Shown here: positions 1-9,068 of the stretch, one piece after another
How positions within the stretch are numbered: the first letter of the stretch is position 1
Layout: each line of letters begins with the position of its first letter
From: Phycisphaerales bacterium
GTDB taxonomy: Bacteria; Planctomycetota; Phycisphaerae; Phycisphaerales; SM1A02
Reading direction: 5' to 3'
DNA length: 32,760 nucleotides
Assembly: GCA_030748805.1 (NCBI GenBank)
Contig: JASMLG010000096.1
Span: 1 to 32,760, forward strand
Made by a program: the position numbers and the translations under genes
Notes under the pieces: generated by a model
Told to the model about the DNA's origin: nothing
The model's database searches: none
Seen by the model: only the letters and a program-made list of their open reading frames with translations

Positions 1-279
1 GCAAGTGTCTCTAATATTTCAACTTCAGCAGGAATCGAGGACTATAACTCAATGGGAGCAACCTCAGCACTTCTTCTTAGAAAATCGATAGAACTATGCA
101 AAAGTGTCATTGCAATTGAACTTCTTGTTGGTTGCGATGCCATCGATCACCACCGCCCACTTAGAAGTGGTGATGCAGTCGAACACATGCACTCTAAAGT
201 TCGTGAAGTTGTTCCAGAACGCAATTGCGATAGATCACCAACCGAAGACATTAATGCAATTGAAGAATTACTTAAGTAA
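1..279 (+). CDS. hutH: Histidine ammonia-lyase, C-terminal part (partial, runs off left edge)
   Basis: The reading frame is open from base 1 and stops at 277-279, giving the last 92 residues of a protein of the HAL/PAL (MIO-dependent) family. HutH deaminates L-histidine to urocanate, the first step of histidine degradation. The visible part matches the HutH C-terminus: STSAGIEDYNSMGA corresponds to the conserved QEDHVSMG stretch containing the catalytic Glu. It is followed by the helical segment with AIELL and by a tail of the type RPL...VREVVP...D. The MIO-forming Ala-Ser-Gly lies outside the window. Finding hutU and hutI on the same strand 5 kb downstream supports the call. The stop lies only 2 bases from the stop of the convergent minus-strand gene, leaving no room for a separate terminator. 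Confidence 0.85.
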   Translation, partial: ASVSNISTSAGIEDYNSMGATSALLLRKSIELCKSVIAIELLVGCDAIDHHRPLRSGDAVEHMHSKVREVVPERNCDRSPTEDINAIEELLK

Positions 280-281
280 TA

Positions 282-2219
282 CTATTGGCACGAATTCCAA
301 ATCTGAACAATAATAATCAAATCGTTGACTTCAACGACTCCATCTCCGTTTAAATCACAAAGTGGTGAAGTTGTAGAGCCCCAGTTAAGAATTATTTCAA
401 TGAGATCATTTACGTCAAGAGTACCGTTGCCATCTATGTCTCCAGTGCAATCGCATTCATCTGGAACTCCATTTTCATTATCGTCCGAACTGTATCCATC
501 AAGAATATCTTGATAGTCAGGCACGCAGTTTCTATTGCAATCTAATGCAAAAATGTCATCCTCTACTACACGAATAATTTGATCAGTTTCTAGATTACTT
601 ATGATCTGTACGATTCCTGAAGGCCAACGAACTGTCAGATCTATGATTTCATCGCTAGAACCCAATCCAAAATGTGCACGAAACATGTTTCCAGAGTTAT
701 AGCCAGTACCACTTTGAATTTCTCTCATCTGAGAAACCATTTCATCATCTTCGTTCATGTGAGTAATTGTCACTCGAGAACCAATCGCCGAACGATTAGT
801 AGTGGTTCCACACAACTCAATCTCAAACCAGTGATTTCCATTTTGGTTTGTATTGCGAAGTAGACGATTCTGGCCAACACCTGGAGAATAAGTGCTGCCG
901 CCAACTATGTAGATATCAATCCATCCATCATTATCAAAATCTGCCCAAGACCCAGCCGCCCCGTTTGCTAGTGCGCCAGCAATGAGGGTTCCTTCGCCCA
1001 CCTCAGTAAAAGTATTATTCCCATTATTCCTAAATAAATGATTAGGTGGCGCAGCACCTCCAAAATTAACTACGTAAATATCTAAGAAGCCATCATTGTT
1101 GTAATCAGCCATTGAAACACATCTAGTTCTAAACGATGCATACATGCCTGCACTAACTGTTATATTTGAAAACGTTCCGTTGCCATTATTTTTGTAAAGT
1201 TTATTGTGCCCTCCACCAGTATCAGACCCCTTTTGGTTTCCAACAAACAAGTCAAGATACCCATCATTATTTATGTCACCCCATACGTGACCACGACCGT
1301 GACCAACATCATCAACTCCAGCAGATGAAGCAACATCAACCCACTCTCCATTTCCTAAATTTTTAAATAACTGATTGGTTCTTTGAGGTACATCGCTATT
1401 ATCTTCAGCACCGTTTGCTATGTAAACGTCTGGAAGGTTGTCGTTATTGTAATCACACCAGCCAACACTGCGCCCTTCAACCATCTCATCTGAAAACAAC
1501 GACTCGTCCCAAGTAAAACTTCCATCACCCTGATTAATCAACATCCTGTTCTTTTTATCATCACCGCTTGACACTGAAACAAGTAAATCTACAAAACCAT
1601 CACCATTTATATCTTGCCATCCAATCCCGCGAGGAAGTATCCCTTCCATTGCAGTAGGGTCTCCATTTGTAATATCTGTAAACACACCTACTGAGTCGTG
1701 ATGTAATAGAACGCTGTTCCCAGTGCCACTATTTGAACTCTGGGAAACAAATATGTCAGGTAGTCCATCGTTATCAATATCAGCCCATGCTGGATGATGA
1801 GACAATCCTGAACCAGCAGATGATTCTGCAGTAGTAACGTCCTCAAACTGCCCATCCCCAATGTTCCTTAGCAATTGGTTTGGGGAACCAAAATAATTAC
1901 CACTGTAAAACACACCAAAATGAGAGCTGTACAAATCAATCAGCCCATCATTATCAAAATCACACCAAGCTGAACCGCGATGATTTTCGTGACCTTCGCC
2001 TGAAGTTTCTACTGTAGTAACGTCTTCCCAAGATGTAGATCCAACATTTCGATTTTCGCCTGACTGACTTTCTGAGGTACTGGTCTCCAGATGGCTCCGC
2101 TGCTTGCTGGAAGATGAAGTTCCATAAGTAGATATCTTTGAGGTAGCACCTACATAATAATGGACATTAAATAGTGAACCAAACATGGCACATATGATTA
2201 TCTGTGTCTTGTATATCAT
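282..2219 (-). CDS. Secreted FG-GAP/VCBS beta-propeller protein with ASPIC/UnbV and dockerin-like C-terminus
   Basis: This 645-residue protein has a hydrophobic N-terminus (about residues 1-25) that looks like a signal peptide. Seven repeats of the type W-x-D-[FIY]-[ND]-[ND]-D-G-x-x-D-[IL] follow, for example WADIDNDGLPDIF and MADYNNDGFLDIY, as expected for a seven-bladed Ca-binding propeller. A UnbV/ASPIC domain (about 465-555; NHWFEIELCG... and RWPSGIVQ) comes next. Then there is a Ca-binding DCNRNCVPDYQD stretch and a dockerin-like pair of Asp/Asn loops (GDIDGNGTLDVNDL and DLNGDGVVEVNDL) ending in WNSCQ. This architecture is typical of extracellular or cell-surface proteins of Planctomycetes. 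The substrate or partner is unknown and no catalytic domain is visible. It lies downstream of a second protein of the same design on the same strand, 102 bases away. Confidence 0.85.
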   Translation of the reverse strand: MIYKTQIIICAMFGSLFNVHYYVGATSKISTYGTSSSSKQRSHLETSTSESQSGENRNVGSTSWEDVTTVETSGEGHENHRGSAWCDFDNDGLIDLYSSHFGVFYSGNYFGSPNQLLRNIGDGQFEDVTTAESSAGSGLSHHPAWADIDNDGLPDIFVSQSSNSGTGNSVLLHHDSVGVFTDITNGDPTAMEGILPRGIGWQDINGDGFVDLLVSVSSGDDKKNRMLINQGDGSFTWDESLFSDEMVEGRSVGWCDYNNDNLPDVYIANGAEDNSDVPQRTNQLFKNLGNGEWVDVASSAGVDDVGHGRGHVWGDINNDGYLDLFVGNQKGSDTGGGHNKLYKNNGNGTFSNITVSAGMYASFRTRCVSMADYNNDGFLDIYVVNFGGAAPPNHLFRNNGNNTFTEVGEGTLIAGALANGAAGSWADFDNDGWIDIYIVGGSTYSPGVGQNRLLRNTNQNGNHWFEIELCGTTTNRSAIGSRVTITHMNEDDEMVSQMREIQSGTGYNSGNMFRAHFGLGSSDEIIDLTVRWPSGIVQIISNLETDQIIRVVEDDIFALDCNRNCVPDYQDILDGYSSDDNENGVPDECDCTGDIDGNGTLDVNDLIEIILNWGSTTSPLCDLNGDGVVEVNDLIIIVQIWNSCQ

Positions 2220-2270
2220 TGTTTGTACATCAATTACATCTGTAAAAAGACAACTTCTCTTTATTGCATA

Positions 2271-2289
2271 TTAACCATATTTTGGTTAA
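2271..2289. repeat. Perfect 7-bp inverted repeat between the two propeller genes
   Basis: TTAACCA (2271-2277) and TGGTTAA (2283-2289) form a perfect stem with a 5-base loop. The repeat sits in the 102-base gap between the stop of the 678-residue propeller gene and the start of the 645-residue one, both on the minus strand. No T-run follows on the minus strand, so it is not a classical terminator. It could be a weak transcription-end hairpin or an operator for the downstream gene. Confidence 0.4.
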
Positions 2290-2321
2290 AACCTACTAAT
2301 AACCTTGTAAATATGTGGATC

Positions 2322-4358
2322 TCAATTCTCACACGACCCCCAAGACCCGATAACTGCTAATAAATCAACTACATCAACCATCCCGTCGGCATTAATATCA
2401 CCATCTCCACAATCACTTCCCCAATAACCGATCACATAGAGTAAATCACCAACGTTTACCTGACCGTTGTAATCAGCATCACCAAAGCAATAATTAATAC
2501 ACCCCTGCGATGGTCCTTCTACATACACAGAACCCGTACCAAAAGACATTTCATTCACCCCTCCTATGCGAATAAAATATTCCACACCCTCTTCAATTGG
2601 GCTAATAGTTAGAACAGTATTTCCACTACAACCAACAGTATCTCCGTTGCAGTCAATTTGTTCCAAGTTGCAACAACCACCTTTATAAACAACTATGTCG
2701 GTGTCAAAGTCAACTAAACCACAAGTATCGATAAGTAATTCACCACTTTGACAAGCGTAATAACTAAGCCAAATATCCTTACTCATGTCACCCAGATTTG
2801 TTCCATCGCACTGAGTTGAATCGTAACTGTCAGTTGAGTTAGTTGCTGAGATAGTTGAGATTTCTGTATATCCGTTAATTATTTGCAACGATGAATTACA
2901 TTCGTCTGGAAATGGTGGATCTATTTGCATGCTTACTATTGATTGATTTGAAGGCAAACAGTCATTAACTTGATAATAAAAAAATTGAATACCAAAAAGG
3001 CCATTTTTAGGGAGATATGTAAGCGTGCTACTTGGCAAATAATACGGGGTTGTATAAATGTAAGTGTCGTTTGAGTCCTTCACAAAACCATCATTGGGAA
3101 GAGAAGTGAGTATGTAATCAAGCGTATTTCCAGAAACAGATTCCCCAAGTAACTCAATCTCAACTGATGGAAACGAAACTTCACCCAAATTGATGTCATA
3201 AGAAATCGGGGGACATGCTTCTCCACCCTTGCAAACTAAGCAATCCTTCTGCAACAGAACACTGGCACCAGGATTGGAAGTAGCTGCTACAACAATATCA
3301 AACAAACCATCTGAATCGAAGTCGGCAATCTCAACTTCAGCAGCCCCTCCTGTAATTTCTAGTGCTTGCCAATTATCAAATATCCCAGAGCCATCGTTGT
3401 ATAAAATCAGTTGAGTTGGAGAAGCAACATGAGTAACTATGAAATCTAAATCACCATCGTTGTCAACATCAGTTGAAACCATTGAGTGAGGTGCGTCATT
3501 TACAACCAACGATTCTTCCAAAGTAAAACTAGCATTTCCATCATTAAGGTAAGTTGTAAAATGTCCCCCCTGCTTATCTAATGATGCGATGTCATTATCA
3601 CCATCACCATCAATGTCAACAAGAAGAATATATCGTGGAGTTCTATCGTCTGTGAATATCTGAAAACTCTCTTCCCAAGACCTAGAACCACTTGACAAAA
3701 TAACTGAAATAGTGTGCGAGTATATGTCTGCTGAAACGATATCTAACAAACCATCGCCATTTATGTCGGCAGATGCAGCACCTCTTGGATGCACTCCAAC
3801 AAATGCGGTCTCGCCTTTTTCAAAAGTTCCATCGCCATTACTGTAAAGCGGCTCCATTATTCCGGGACTTGTTTCTGGATTTTCAGCGTCTGAATCCCAA
3901 TGTAGTGTGATGATATCTTTATGTCCGTCTAAATCCAAGTCATCTATCCACAAGAATGTTGGAGTCAGCATTTGAAATTGTTGGCTAATCGAAAAAGCTC
4001 CTTTGCCGTCATTCTCAAGAATAGTTGTTGTCATTCCATAATAGTCAGGGGTGCAAAGATCAACATCCCCATCACCATCAAAATCATGACCTTCAACATA
4101 TCTTGGATTTTCACCAGTGGGAAAATCAACAATATTCTCAAACATCCCAAATCCATTGTTGTACATGACTGTTATAGAGTCGGATGTTCTGTTAGCAACA
4201 GCATAGTCAATATCAAGATCGCCATCAAAATCAGCAGCAAAAACCCCAGTTGAACCACCACCTGTTTGGTATTGAATAACTTCCTCAAACCGTAAATCAC
4301 CTAATGCAATTCCTGAAAAACCAAGAATACATAAGAATCCAAAAAGACAAAACCTCAT
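2322..4358 (-). CDS. Secreted VCBS beta-propeller protein with dockerin-like C-terminus
   Basis: The protein has 678 residues. Residues 1-20 (MRFCLFGFLCILGFSGIALG) form a clear signal peptide. Seven D-[FIVL]-D-x-D-G-x-x-D-[IF] repeats fill roughly residues 35-355 and predict a seven-bladed propeller. A Cys-containing linker (CLVCKGGEACPP) leads to a cadherin/Ig-like beta region (about 390-490, with TLTYLPKNGLFG and FFYYQVND). A second beta region, resembling planctomycete surface domains, spans about 495-610. The C-terminus is a dockerin-like pair, GDADYNGQVNVGDLLYVIG and DINADGMVDVVDLLAVIG, ending WGSCEN. It is probably exported and surface-bound, but no enzyme motif is seen. A strong promoter lies directly upstream and the predicted transcript would start at or next to the ATG. 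Confidence 0.85.
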   Translation of the reverse strand: MRFCLFGFLCILGFSGIALGDLRFEEVIQYQTGGGSTGVFAADFDGDLDIDYAVANRTSDSITVMYNNGFGMFENIVDFPTGENPRYVEGHDFDGDGDVDLCTPDYYGMTTTILENDGKGAFSISQQFQMLTPTFLWIDDLDLDGHKDIITLHWDSDAENPETSPGIMEPLYSNGDGTFEKGETAFVGVHPRGAASADINGDGLLDIVSADIYSHTISVILSSGSRSWEESFQIFTDDRTPRYILLVDIDGDGDNDIASLDKQGGHFTTYLNDGNASFTLEESLVVNDAPHSMVSTDVDNDGDLDFIVTHVASPTQLILYNDGSGIFDNWQALEITGGAAEVEIADFDSDGLFDIVVAATSNPGASVLLQKDCLVCKGGEACPPISYDINLGEVSFPSVEIELLGESVSGNTLDYILTSLPNDGFVKDSNDTYIYTTPYYLPSSTLTYLPKNGLFGIQFFYYQVNDCLPSNQSIVSMQIDPPFPDECNSSLQIINGYTEISTISATNSTDSYDSTQCDGTNLGDMSKDIWLSYYACQSGELLIDTCGLVDFDTDIVVYKGGCCNLEQIDCNGDTVGCSGNTVLTISPIEEGVEYFIRIGGVNEMSFGTGSVYVEGPSQGCINYCFGDADYNGQVNVGDLLYVIGYWGSDCGDGDINADGMVDVVDLLAVIGSWGSCEN

Positions 4359-4365
4359 AAACGAA

Positions 4366-4393
4366 AGTATGTGGTTTTCGATACGATTGTCAA
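4366..4393 (-). promoter_or_regulatory. Sigma-70-type promoter of the 678-residue propeller gene
   Basis: On the minus strand, a perfect -35 box TTGACA (4393-4388), a 16-base spacer and a -10 box CATACT (4371-4366) precede the ATG at 4358 by 7 bases. Transcription would start about one base before the ATG, so the mRNA should be leaderless or nearly so. No Shine-Dalgarno sequence is present. Confidence 0.65.
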
Positions 4394-4426
4394 GAGTTAT
4401 CTAGTCAAAAACCTTCAGGAACAGCC

Positions 4427-5218
4427 TCAGTCATCAGAACAACACTCAGATAGTCCGGTAAAGCAAGCAATTGTTGCTCCAACGGGATCTGTGAATACAG
4501 AGAACCGTCCTATACTGGGAATATCGCTAGGTTCAAAACAGATATTTGCACCGAGCTCAACTGCTTTTGCGGTTGTTTCATCTACATTTGCAACACTGAT
4601 ATACGAAAGCCACGCGGGTTGCCCTTCCCAACTCATTTTCATCATTCCACCAGCCCAAACTTCACCATTCATAAAGACAGTGTATGGTTCTTGGCTAGTG
4701 TGACTTGCTTCGGCAGTCCAACCAAATAGTTCTGTGTAAAAAGAACTTGCTGCGTCCATATCGTTAGTGAGCAATTCGTTCCAACAAAATGATCCATGAC
4801 CTTTAGGATTTTTGCCATCTCCTCCTTTAAAAATAGAAAATGTAGCACCAGTTGGGTCAGTAATTACAGCAAATCTTCCTTCGTCCCCTGCTTCTTGTGG
4901 TTCACAACAAAGAGTCCCACCGATTTCTGTTGACTTACGTGCCATTGAATCTACATCATCAGTTGAAATGTAACAACCCCAATATGAAGGAACATCATCT
5001 GGCCAATTCTCGTCCATTTTCAACATGCCACCAACTGGACAATCATCTTTCTTAAAAACTGTATATTCCATTCCCCCACAATCTGATGATTCAGTGGTCC
5101 AACCAAAAACCTTACAGTAAAATTCTGCTGATTTTTCAGTTGCTCTTGTCGCTAGTTCGTTCCAACAAAACGTACCTGCTGTGATTGGCTCCATAGTTAA
5201 TTCTGCTTGCATTGCCAT
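4427..5218 (-). CDS. Two-domain VOC (glyoxalase/bleomycin-resistance fold) protein
   Basis: There are 263 residues in two homologous halves. Each begins with a GTFCWNEL / GSFCWNEL strand and contains FYxxxFGW, a central VGGM or AGGM turn and a closing GRF-[AS]-V-x-T-DP-x-GA motif. This is the CFP30/CFP32-like family of vicinal-oxygen-chelate proteins. The exact reaction is unknown: some relatives are annotated as glyoxalases or hydroxylases, others may only bind ligands. The ATG at 5218 was chosen because AGGAG lies 7 bases upstream (5230-5226). An in-frame start 33 bases further upstream would place that Shine-Dalgarno inside the gene. The protein ends in an ECCSDD tail. The gene is divergent from hutU with 79 bases between the start codons, so the two may share a control region. 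Confidence 0.85.
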   Translation of the reverse strand: MAMQAELTMEPITAGTFCWNELATRATEKSAEFYCKVFGWTTESSDCGGMEYTVFKKDDCPVGGMLKMDENWPDDVPSYWGCYISTDDVDSMARKSTEIGGTLCCEPQEAGDEGRFAVITDPTGATFSIFKGGDGKNPKGHGSFCWNELLTNDMDAASSFYTELFGWTAEASHTSQEPYTVFMNGEVWAGGMMKMSWEGQPAWLSYISVANVDETTAKAVELGANICFEPSDIPSIGRFSVFTDPVGATIACFTGLSECCSDD

Positions 5219-5261
5219 TGTTTTTCTCCTTTTTCTAGGGCCAGATTTCAATTTAACACAA

Positions 5262-5279
5262 GCAAGGACTCTCGCTTGC
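5262..5279. promoter_or_regulatory. Short inverted repeat in the VOC/hutU divergent region
   Basis: GCAAG (5262-5266) and CTTGC (5275-5279) form a 5-bp inverted repeat with an 8-base gap, in the centre of the 79-base region between the divergent VOC gene and hutU. It could be an operator for a histidine- or urocanate-responsive regulator, but it is short and could be chance. No convincing -35/-10 pair was found for hutU. Confidence 0.2.
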
Positions 5280-5297
5280 GGATACCATCGGTAAAAT

Positions 5298-6980
5298 ATG
5301 GCAACCCCAATAACAGATCAAAAACATGATATCCGAGCACCCCGTGGCTCAAATATATCTTGTAAGACATGGCAGGCAGAAGCAGCAATGAGAATGCTGA
5401 TGAATAACCTAGATCCCGAGGTTGCTGAACGTCCAGAAGAACTTGTCGTATACGGAGGTCGCGGTAAAGCAGCACGAAACTGGAAATCATACGATGCAAT
5501 TATTAACTCGCTTAAATTACTAGAGCCAGATGAAACATTACTAGTTCAATCAGGCAAGCCCGTCGGAATTGCAACCACGACCGTCGATTCCCCACGTGTC
5601 ATAATCGCAAACAGTAACCTAGTTCCTCACTGGGCAACCCAAGAAATTTTTGATGATCTTGAAGCACGGGATTTGATGATGTTTGGACAAATGACAGCGG
5701 GCTCTTGGATCTACATTGGCACACAAGGAATTTTGCAAGGAACGTATGAGACGTTTGCAGAATGTGCACGACAGCATTTTAACGGTTCACTTAAAGGAAC
5801 ACTCACTGTCACTGGAGGATGCGGTGGAATGGGTGGAGCACAACCACTTGCCGTAACAATGAACAACGGAACATGTTTAATTGCCGATGTATGTATTGAA
5901 CGATTGGAAAAGAGAGTTCACGATCGTTACCTTGATGAAATCCATTCAGATATCCTCGATGCAATCAATAGAAGTATCGAAGCCAAAAAAAATAATGAAG
6001 CAGTTTCAATTGGGTACCTCGGAAACATCGTTGACTTGCTTTCCAAATTAAAAGAACTAAACATAATTCCTGAAGTACTAACAGACCAGACCTCTGCTCA
6101 TGATCCACTAGTTGGATATTACCCAAATAAAATAAGCCGAGAAGAAGCGGATGCACTTCGTGAAAGTAACCCGAACAAATATATAGAACTCTCTACTGCT
6201 TCGATGTCAGAACATGTCGAACAAATGCTATGGTTTATGCATCAAGGAGCGAAGACATTTGATTACGGAAACAATCTGCGCCAACGGGCTTACGATGCTG
6301 GCGTCAAAGATGCATTCGATTTTAAAGGATTCGTACCTGAATACATAAGACCTCAATTCTGTAGAGGACGCGGACCATTTAGATGGTGCGCTTTATCTGG
6401 TGACCCTGAGGACATAAAGAAAACCGACGAAGCCATTTTAGAATTATTCCCTGAAGATGAATCTCTAAGAAGATGGATAACTATGGCGCAAGACCGCGTT
6501 GCGTTTCAAGGACTACCCTGTCGTATTTGCTGGCTAGGTCTTGGCGAGCGAGATAAGGCGGGTCTTGCGTTTAATGAACTTGTTCGTAACGGTGATGTTT
6601 CAGCCCCAATTGTTATTGGCCGAGATCACCTCGATTGTGGGAGTGTTGCAAGCCCGAATCGTGAAACCGAAGGAATGCTAGATGGATCAGACGCTGTTAG
6701 TGACTGGCCATTAATTAATTTCGCATTAAATATTGCAAGCGGTGCAAGTTGGGTGAGTTTCCATCACGGTGGAGGTGTTGGAATTGGATTTGCTCAACAT
6801 GCTGGGCAAGTTATTGTTGCCGACGGAACCGAAGAGGCGGCTGCACGTTTAAAACGTGTACTTACTAACGATCCACTAATGGGAATTTTCAGACACGTCG
6901 ATGCTGGTTACATTGAGGCAGTCGAATGTGCTAAACAGCAACATGTCCAAATACCAATGAGAGATGACATCAATGAGTAA
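5298..6980 (+). CDS. hutU: Urocanate hydratase (urocanase)
   Basis: HutU adds water to urocanate to give 4-imidazolone-5-propionate, using tightly bound NAD+ as an electrophile; this is step two of histidine catabolism in the cytoplasm. The 560-residue length is normal for the family. The sequence shows the NAD-binding glycine-rich stretch [12 protein letters not shown] at about residues 172-183. The active-site Cys is C411 in [10 protein letters not shown], equivalent to Cys410 of the Pseudomonas putida enzyme. The family signatures [20 protein letters not shown] and [10 protein letters not shown] follow. The start gives [17 protein letters not shown], the usual urocanase N-terminus. No clear Shine-Dalgarno precedes it. 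The 3' end overlaps hutI, indicating co-transcription and translational coupling. Confidence 0.97.
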   Translation: MATPITDQKHDIRAPRGSNISCKTWQAEAAMRMLMNNLDPEVAERPEELVVYGGRGKAARNWKSYDAIINSLKLLEPDETLLVQSGKPVGIATTTVDSPRVIIANSNLVPHWATQEIFDDLEARDLMMFGQMTAGSWIYIGTQGILQGTYETFAECARQHFNGSLKGTLTVTGGCGGMGGAQPLAVTMNNGTCLIADVCIERLEKRVHDRYLDEIHSDILDAINRSIEAKKNNEAVSIGYLGNIVDLLSKLKELNIIPEVLTDQTSAHDPLVGYYPNKISREEADALRESNPNKYIELSTASMSEHVEQMLWFMHQGAKTFDYGNNLRQRAYDAGVKDAFDFKGFVPEYIRPQFCRGRGPFRWCALSGDPEDIKKTDEAILELFPEDESLRRWITMAQDRVAFQGLPCRICWLGLGERDKAGLAFNELVRNGDVSAPIVIGRDHLDCGSVASPNRETEGMLDGSDAVSDWPLINFALNIASGASWVSFHHGGGVGIGFAQHAGQVIVADGTEEAAARLKRVLTNDPLMGIFRHVDAGYIEAVECAKQQHVQIPMRDDINE

Positions 6981-8244
6981 TTTTATGATTGTCAATGCCC
7001 GCATTCTGACACTAGCGGGTAGTGATTTACCACGAAGGGGCGAGTCAATGAACGATCTTGGTGTAATTGAACATGGTTTTCTTGTGGTAAAAGATGGACT
7101 CATCGACCTAATTGAAAAAGGAAATCCAAACGACGAATTTATTTCCAAAAATGGTGATATTCCTGTCGTTGACGCTGGGCAACGAGTAGTAATGCCCGCA
7201 TTTGTTGACTGCCATACACATACCTGTTGGGCGGGTAACCGTTTATCAGAGTTTGAAATGGGACTCAAGGGTGTCTCATATCTTGAAATACTTGAACAAG
7301 GTGGTGGAATTATTTCCACAGTTCGGGCAGTCAGAGAAGCAACTCAAGAAGAATTATCTATGGATGTACTTGGGCGTATCGGATTAATGGCATCGCTTGG
7401 AACAACAACACTCGAAATAAAAAGTGGGTATGGATTAACCACAAAAGACGAATTAAAAATGCTTCGGTCAATACATGATGCGTCGCAAAATGTTCCACAA
7501 CTTTTAGTAGGTACTTTTTTGGGCGCTCACACCATCGATCCAGATCAAGCAAATTTTGTAGACCTCATTATTAATGAAACTCTTCCTGCAGTCGTCCAAG
7601 AATTCCCAGGAATTACTTGCGACGCATACTGTGAAGTGGGTTCGTGGTCCGTTGAAGATACAACTCGACTTTTTAAAAAAGCAATAGATTTAGGATGCCC
7701 AATCCGAGCGCATGTTGACCAATTCCATTCTCTTGGAATGCTAAGTCGCGCAATTGAACTTGGTGCGGTAAGCGTTGATCACCTTGAACATTCAACGGAT
7801 GATGAATTATCAAAACTTGCTGGTAGCAATACGATTGCGGTGTTACTTCCTGCAAGCGGATTCTGCTTAAACGATGAATATGCAAGGGGAAGAGCAATAA
7901 TTGACTTTGGCTGTCCAGTTGCCATTGCAACTAATTACAACCCCGGATCAGCACCAACCCCTTCAATGCCTTTTGCGATTTCTCTAGCATGTAGAAAACT
8001 TGGCTTAACTCCTAATGAAGCGATAACCGCAGCTACTATCAATGCTGCATGTGTTCTGAATCTTCAAGACCGAGTTGGAAGTTTAGAAGTAGGAAAACAA
8101 GCTGACATACAACTTCTTGATTGCGATGATGAAAGAGATCTTGCATGGCATATTGCTGCAGGAGGTCCACTCCTCGTTTCTATAAATGGAGAGATTGTCC
8201 ATCTCCTAACTGATGGCGAAATGGAAGTAGAGGAAGAATCGTGA
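6964..8244 (+). CDS. hutI: Imidazolonepropionase
   Basis: HutI hydrolyses imidazolone-5-propionate to N-formimino-L-glutamate, step three of histidine degradation. It is a metal-dependent amidohydrolase. In the 426-residue frame the HxH metal motif is H84-T-H86 ([10 protein letters not shown]), the next ligand is H250 (AHVDQF), and H273 lies in SVDHLEH. The position usually held by the metal-binding Asp (STDFNPGS in Bacillus subtilis, D324) is Asn324 here ([10 protein letters not shown]), which is unusual. The rest of the protein, including the TAATINAA and [12 protein letters not shown]-terminal motifs, is well conserved. The ATG at 6964 overlaps hutU by 17 bases. A second in-frame ATG at 6973 has TGAGAG 9 bases upstream and may be the real start. 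The 3' end overlaps map by 4 bases (GTGA). Confidence 0.93.
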   Translation: MTSMSNFMIVNARILTLAGSDLPRRGESMNDLGVIEHGFLVVKDGLIDLIEKGNPNDEFISKNGDIPVVDAGQRVVMPAFVDCHTHTCWAGNRLSEFEMGLKGVSYLEILEQGGGIISTVRAVREATQEELSMDVLGRIGLMASLGTTTLEIKSGYGLTTKDELKMLRSIHDASQNVPQLLVGTFLGAHTIDPDQANFVDLIINETLPAVVQEFPGITCDAYCEVGSWSVEDTTRLFKKAIDLGCPIRAHVDQFHSLGMLSRAIELGAVSVDHLEHSTDDELSKLAGSNTIAVLLPASGFCLNDEYARGRAIIDFGCPVAIATNYNPGSAPTPSMPFAISLACRKLGLTPNEAITAATINAACVLNLQDRVGSLEVGKQADIQLLDCDDERDLAWHIAAGGPLLVSINGEIVHLLTDGEMEVEEES

Positions 8245-9065
8245 AAACAGTTCCACTCATCCAAGGCAAGGAAATTGATGCTGCTAGAATTTCTGCGCAG
8301 TTTGTTGTTGATATTCATAGATCATTAACGGATTATTTAAGAGCGGGTCTCACACTTCCAGAGATTGATTCTTTCATTGCAGAAAATTTGCGTGTTCTGA
8401 ACTGCAAAAGCGCCTTTTACAAATACCGAATTCCTGGTCAACCACCTTTTCCAAGTCAATCATGCCTTTCAGTGAATGAATGTGTTGTCCATGGTACGCA
8501 CATTATGAATCAAGCCCCACTTGCAGCAGGTGACTTAGTTTCAATCGACATTGGCGTAACTCACCAAGGTTGGATTGGTGATGCAGCTTGGACTTGGGGA
8601 ATCGAATCTGTCTCTGATGAAAACATGCAACTTATGCAAGCGGGAAGAGAATCACTCACTGCAGGAATTGAAGCAATGAAACCAAATCGACCTCTTATGG
8701 ACTTCGCAAGAGCGGTCGAAGAAGTAGCAGAAAATAAATATGGTTTTCATCTCATTCGTGGACTCGGTGGCCATGGTTATGGTAAAACACTTCACACTCC
8801 GCCATTTGTTTCAAATGTTGTTCCGAACCACCCCTCTGAATGGCCGGATGGGTGGCGTAAATTTGAAGAAGGAATGCTGATAGCAGTCGAACCAATGTTA
8901 GCGGTTGGAACTGGTCAAATTGAGAATGAACGTGGCACTTGGCCTATCTATTCTGCCGATCATTCTATGAGTGTTCATTATGAAGCTGATATTTTTATCA
9001 GTAGCAACGGTCCAATTGATTTAACCGAAGGACTCCACGAACTCCCGTATCTTGTTGGGAACTAA
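8241..9065 (+). CDS. map: Type I methionine aminopeptidase
   Basis: This cytosolic metallopeptidase of family M24A removes the N-terminal Met from new proteins. The start is GTG, in a GTGA overlap with the hutI stop, with AGAGGA 6 bases upstream. At 274 residues it is close to the 264 of the E. coli enzyme. All expected metal ligands can be placed: D103 (SIDIG), D114 (GWIGD), H178 (GGHGYG), E217 (AVEPML) and E248 (HYEADI). The substrate-binding His is also present at H84 (CVVHGT). The motif around H178 reads GHGYGKTLH rather than the common GHGIGxxxH, so it is somewhat divergent. Its place in the hut operon next to a prolyl oligopeptidase could mean a role in peptide breakdown, or simply co-transcription. 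Whether another map exists in the genome cannot be seen here. Confidence 0.93.
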   Translation: MKTVPLIQGKEIDAARISAQFVVDIHRSLTDYLRAGLTLPEIDSFIAENLRVLNCKSAFYKYRIPGQPPFPSQSCLSVNECVVHGTHIMNQAPLAAGDLVSIDIGVTHQGWIGDAAWTWGIESVSDENMQLMQAGRESLTAGIEAMKPNRPLMDFARAVEEVAENKYGFHLIRGLGGHGYGKTLHTPPFVSNVVPNHPSEWPDGWRKFEEGMLIAVEPMLAVGTGQIENERGTWPIYSADHSMSVHYEADIFISSNGPIDLTEGLHELPYLVGN

Positions 9066-9068
9066 TAC

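Noticed and set aside
5219..5251. An 11-residue basic N-terminal extension of the VOC protein.
   Set aside because: The AGGAG 7 bases before 5218 marks the downstream ATG as the start; the extension would be the Shine-Dalgarno region translated.
7358..7930. Open frames of 64 and 85 codons on the minus strand inside hutI.
   Set aside because: They lie antisense in a conserved enzyme gene, have no start signals and match no family; they are shadows of the coding strand.
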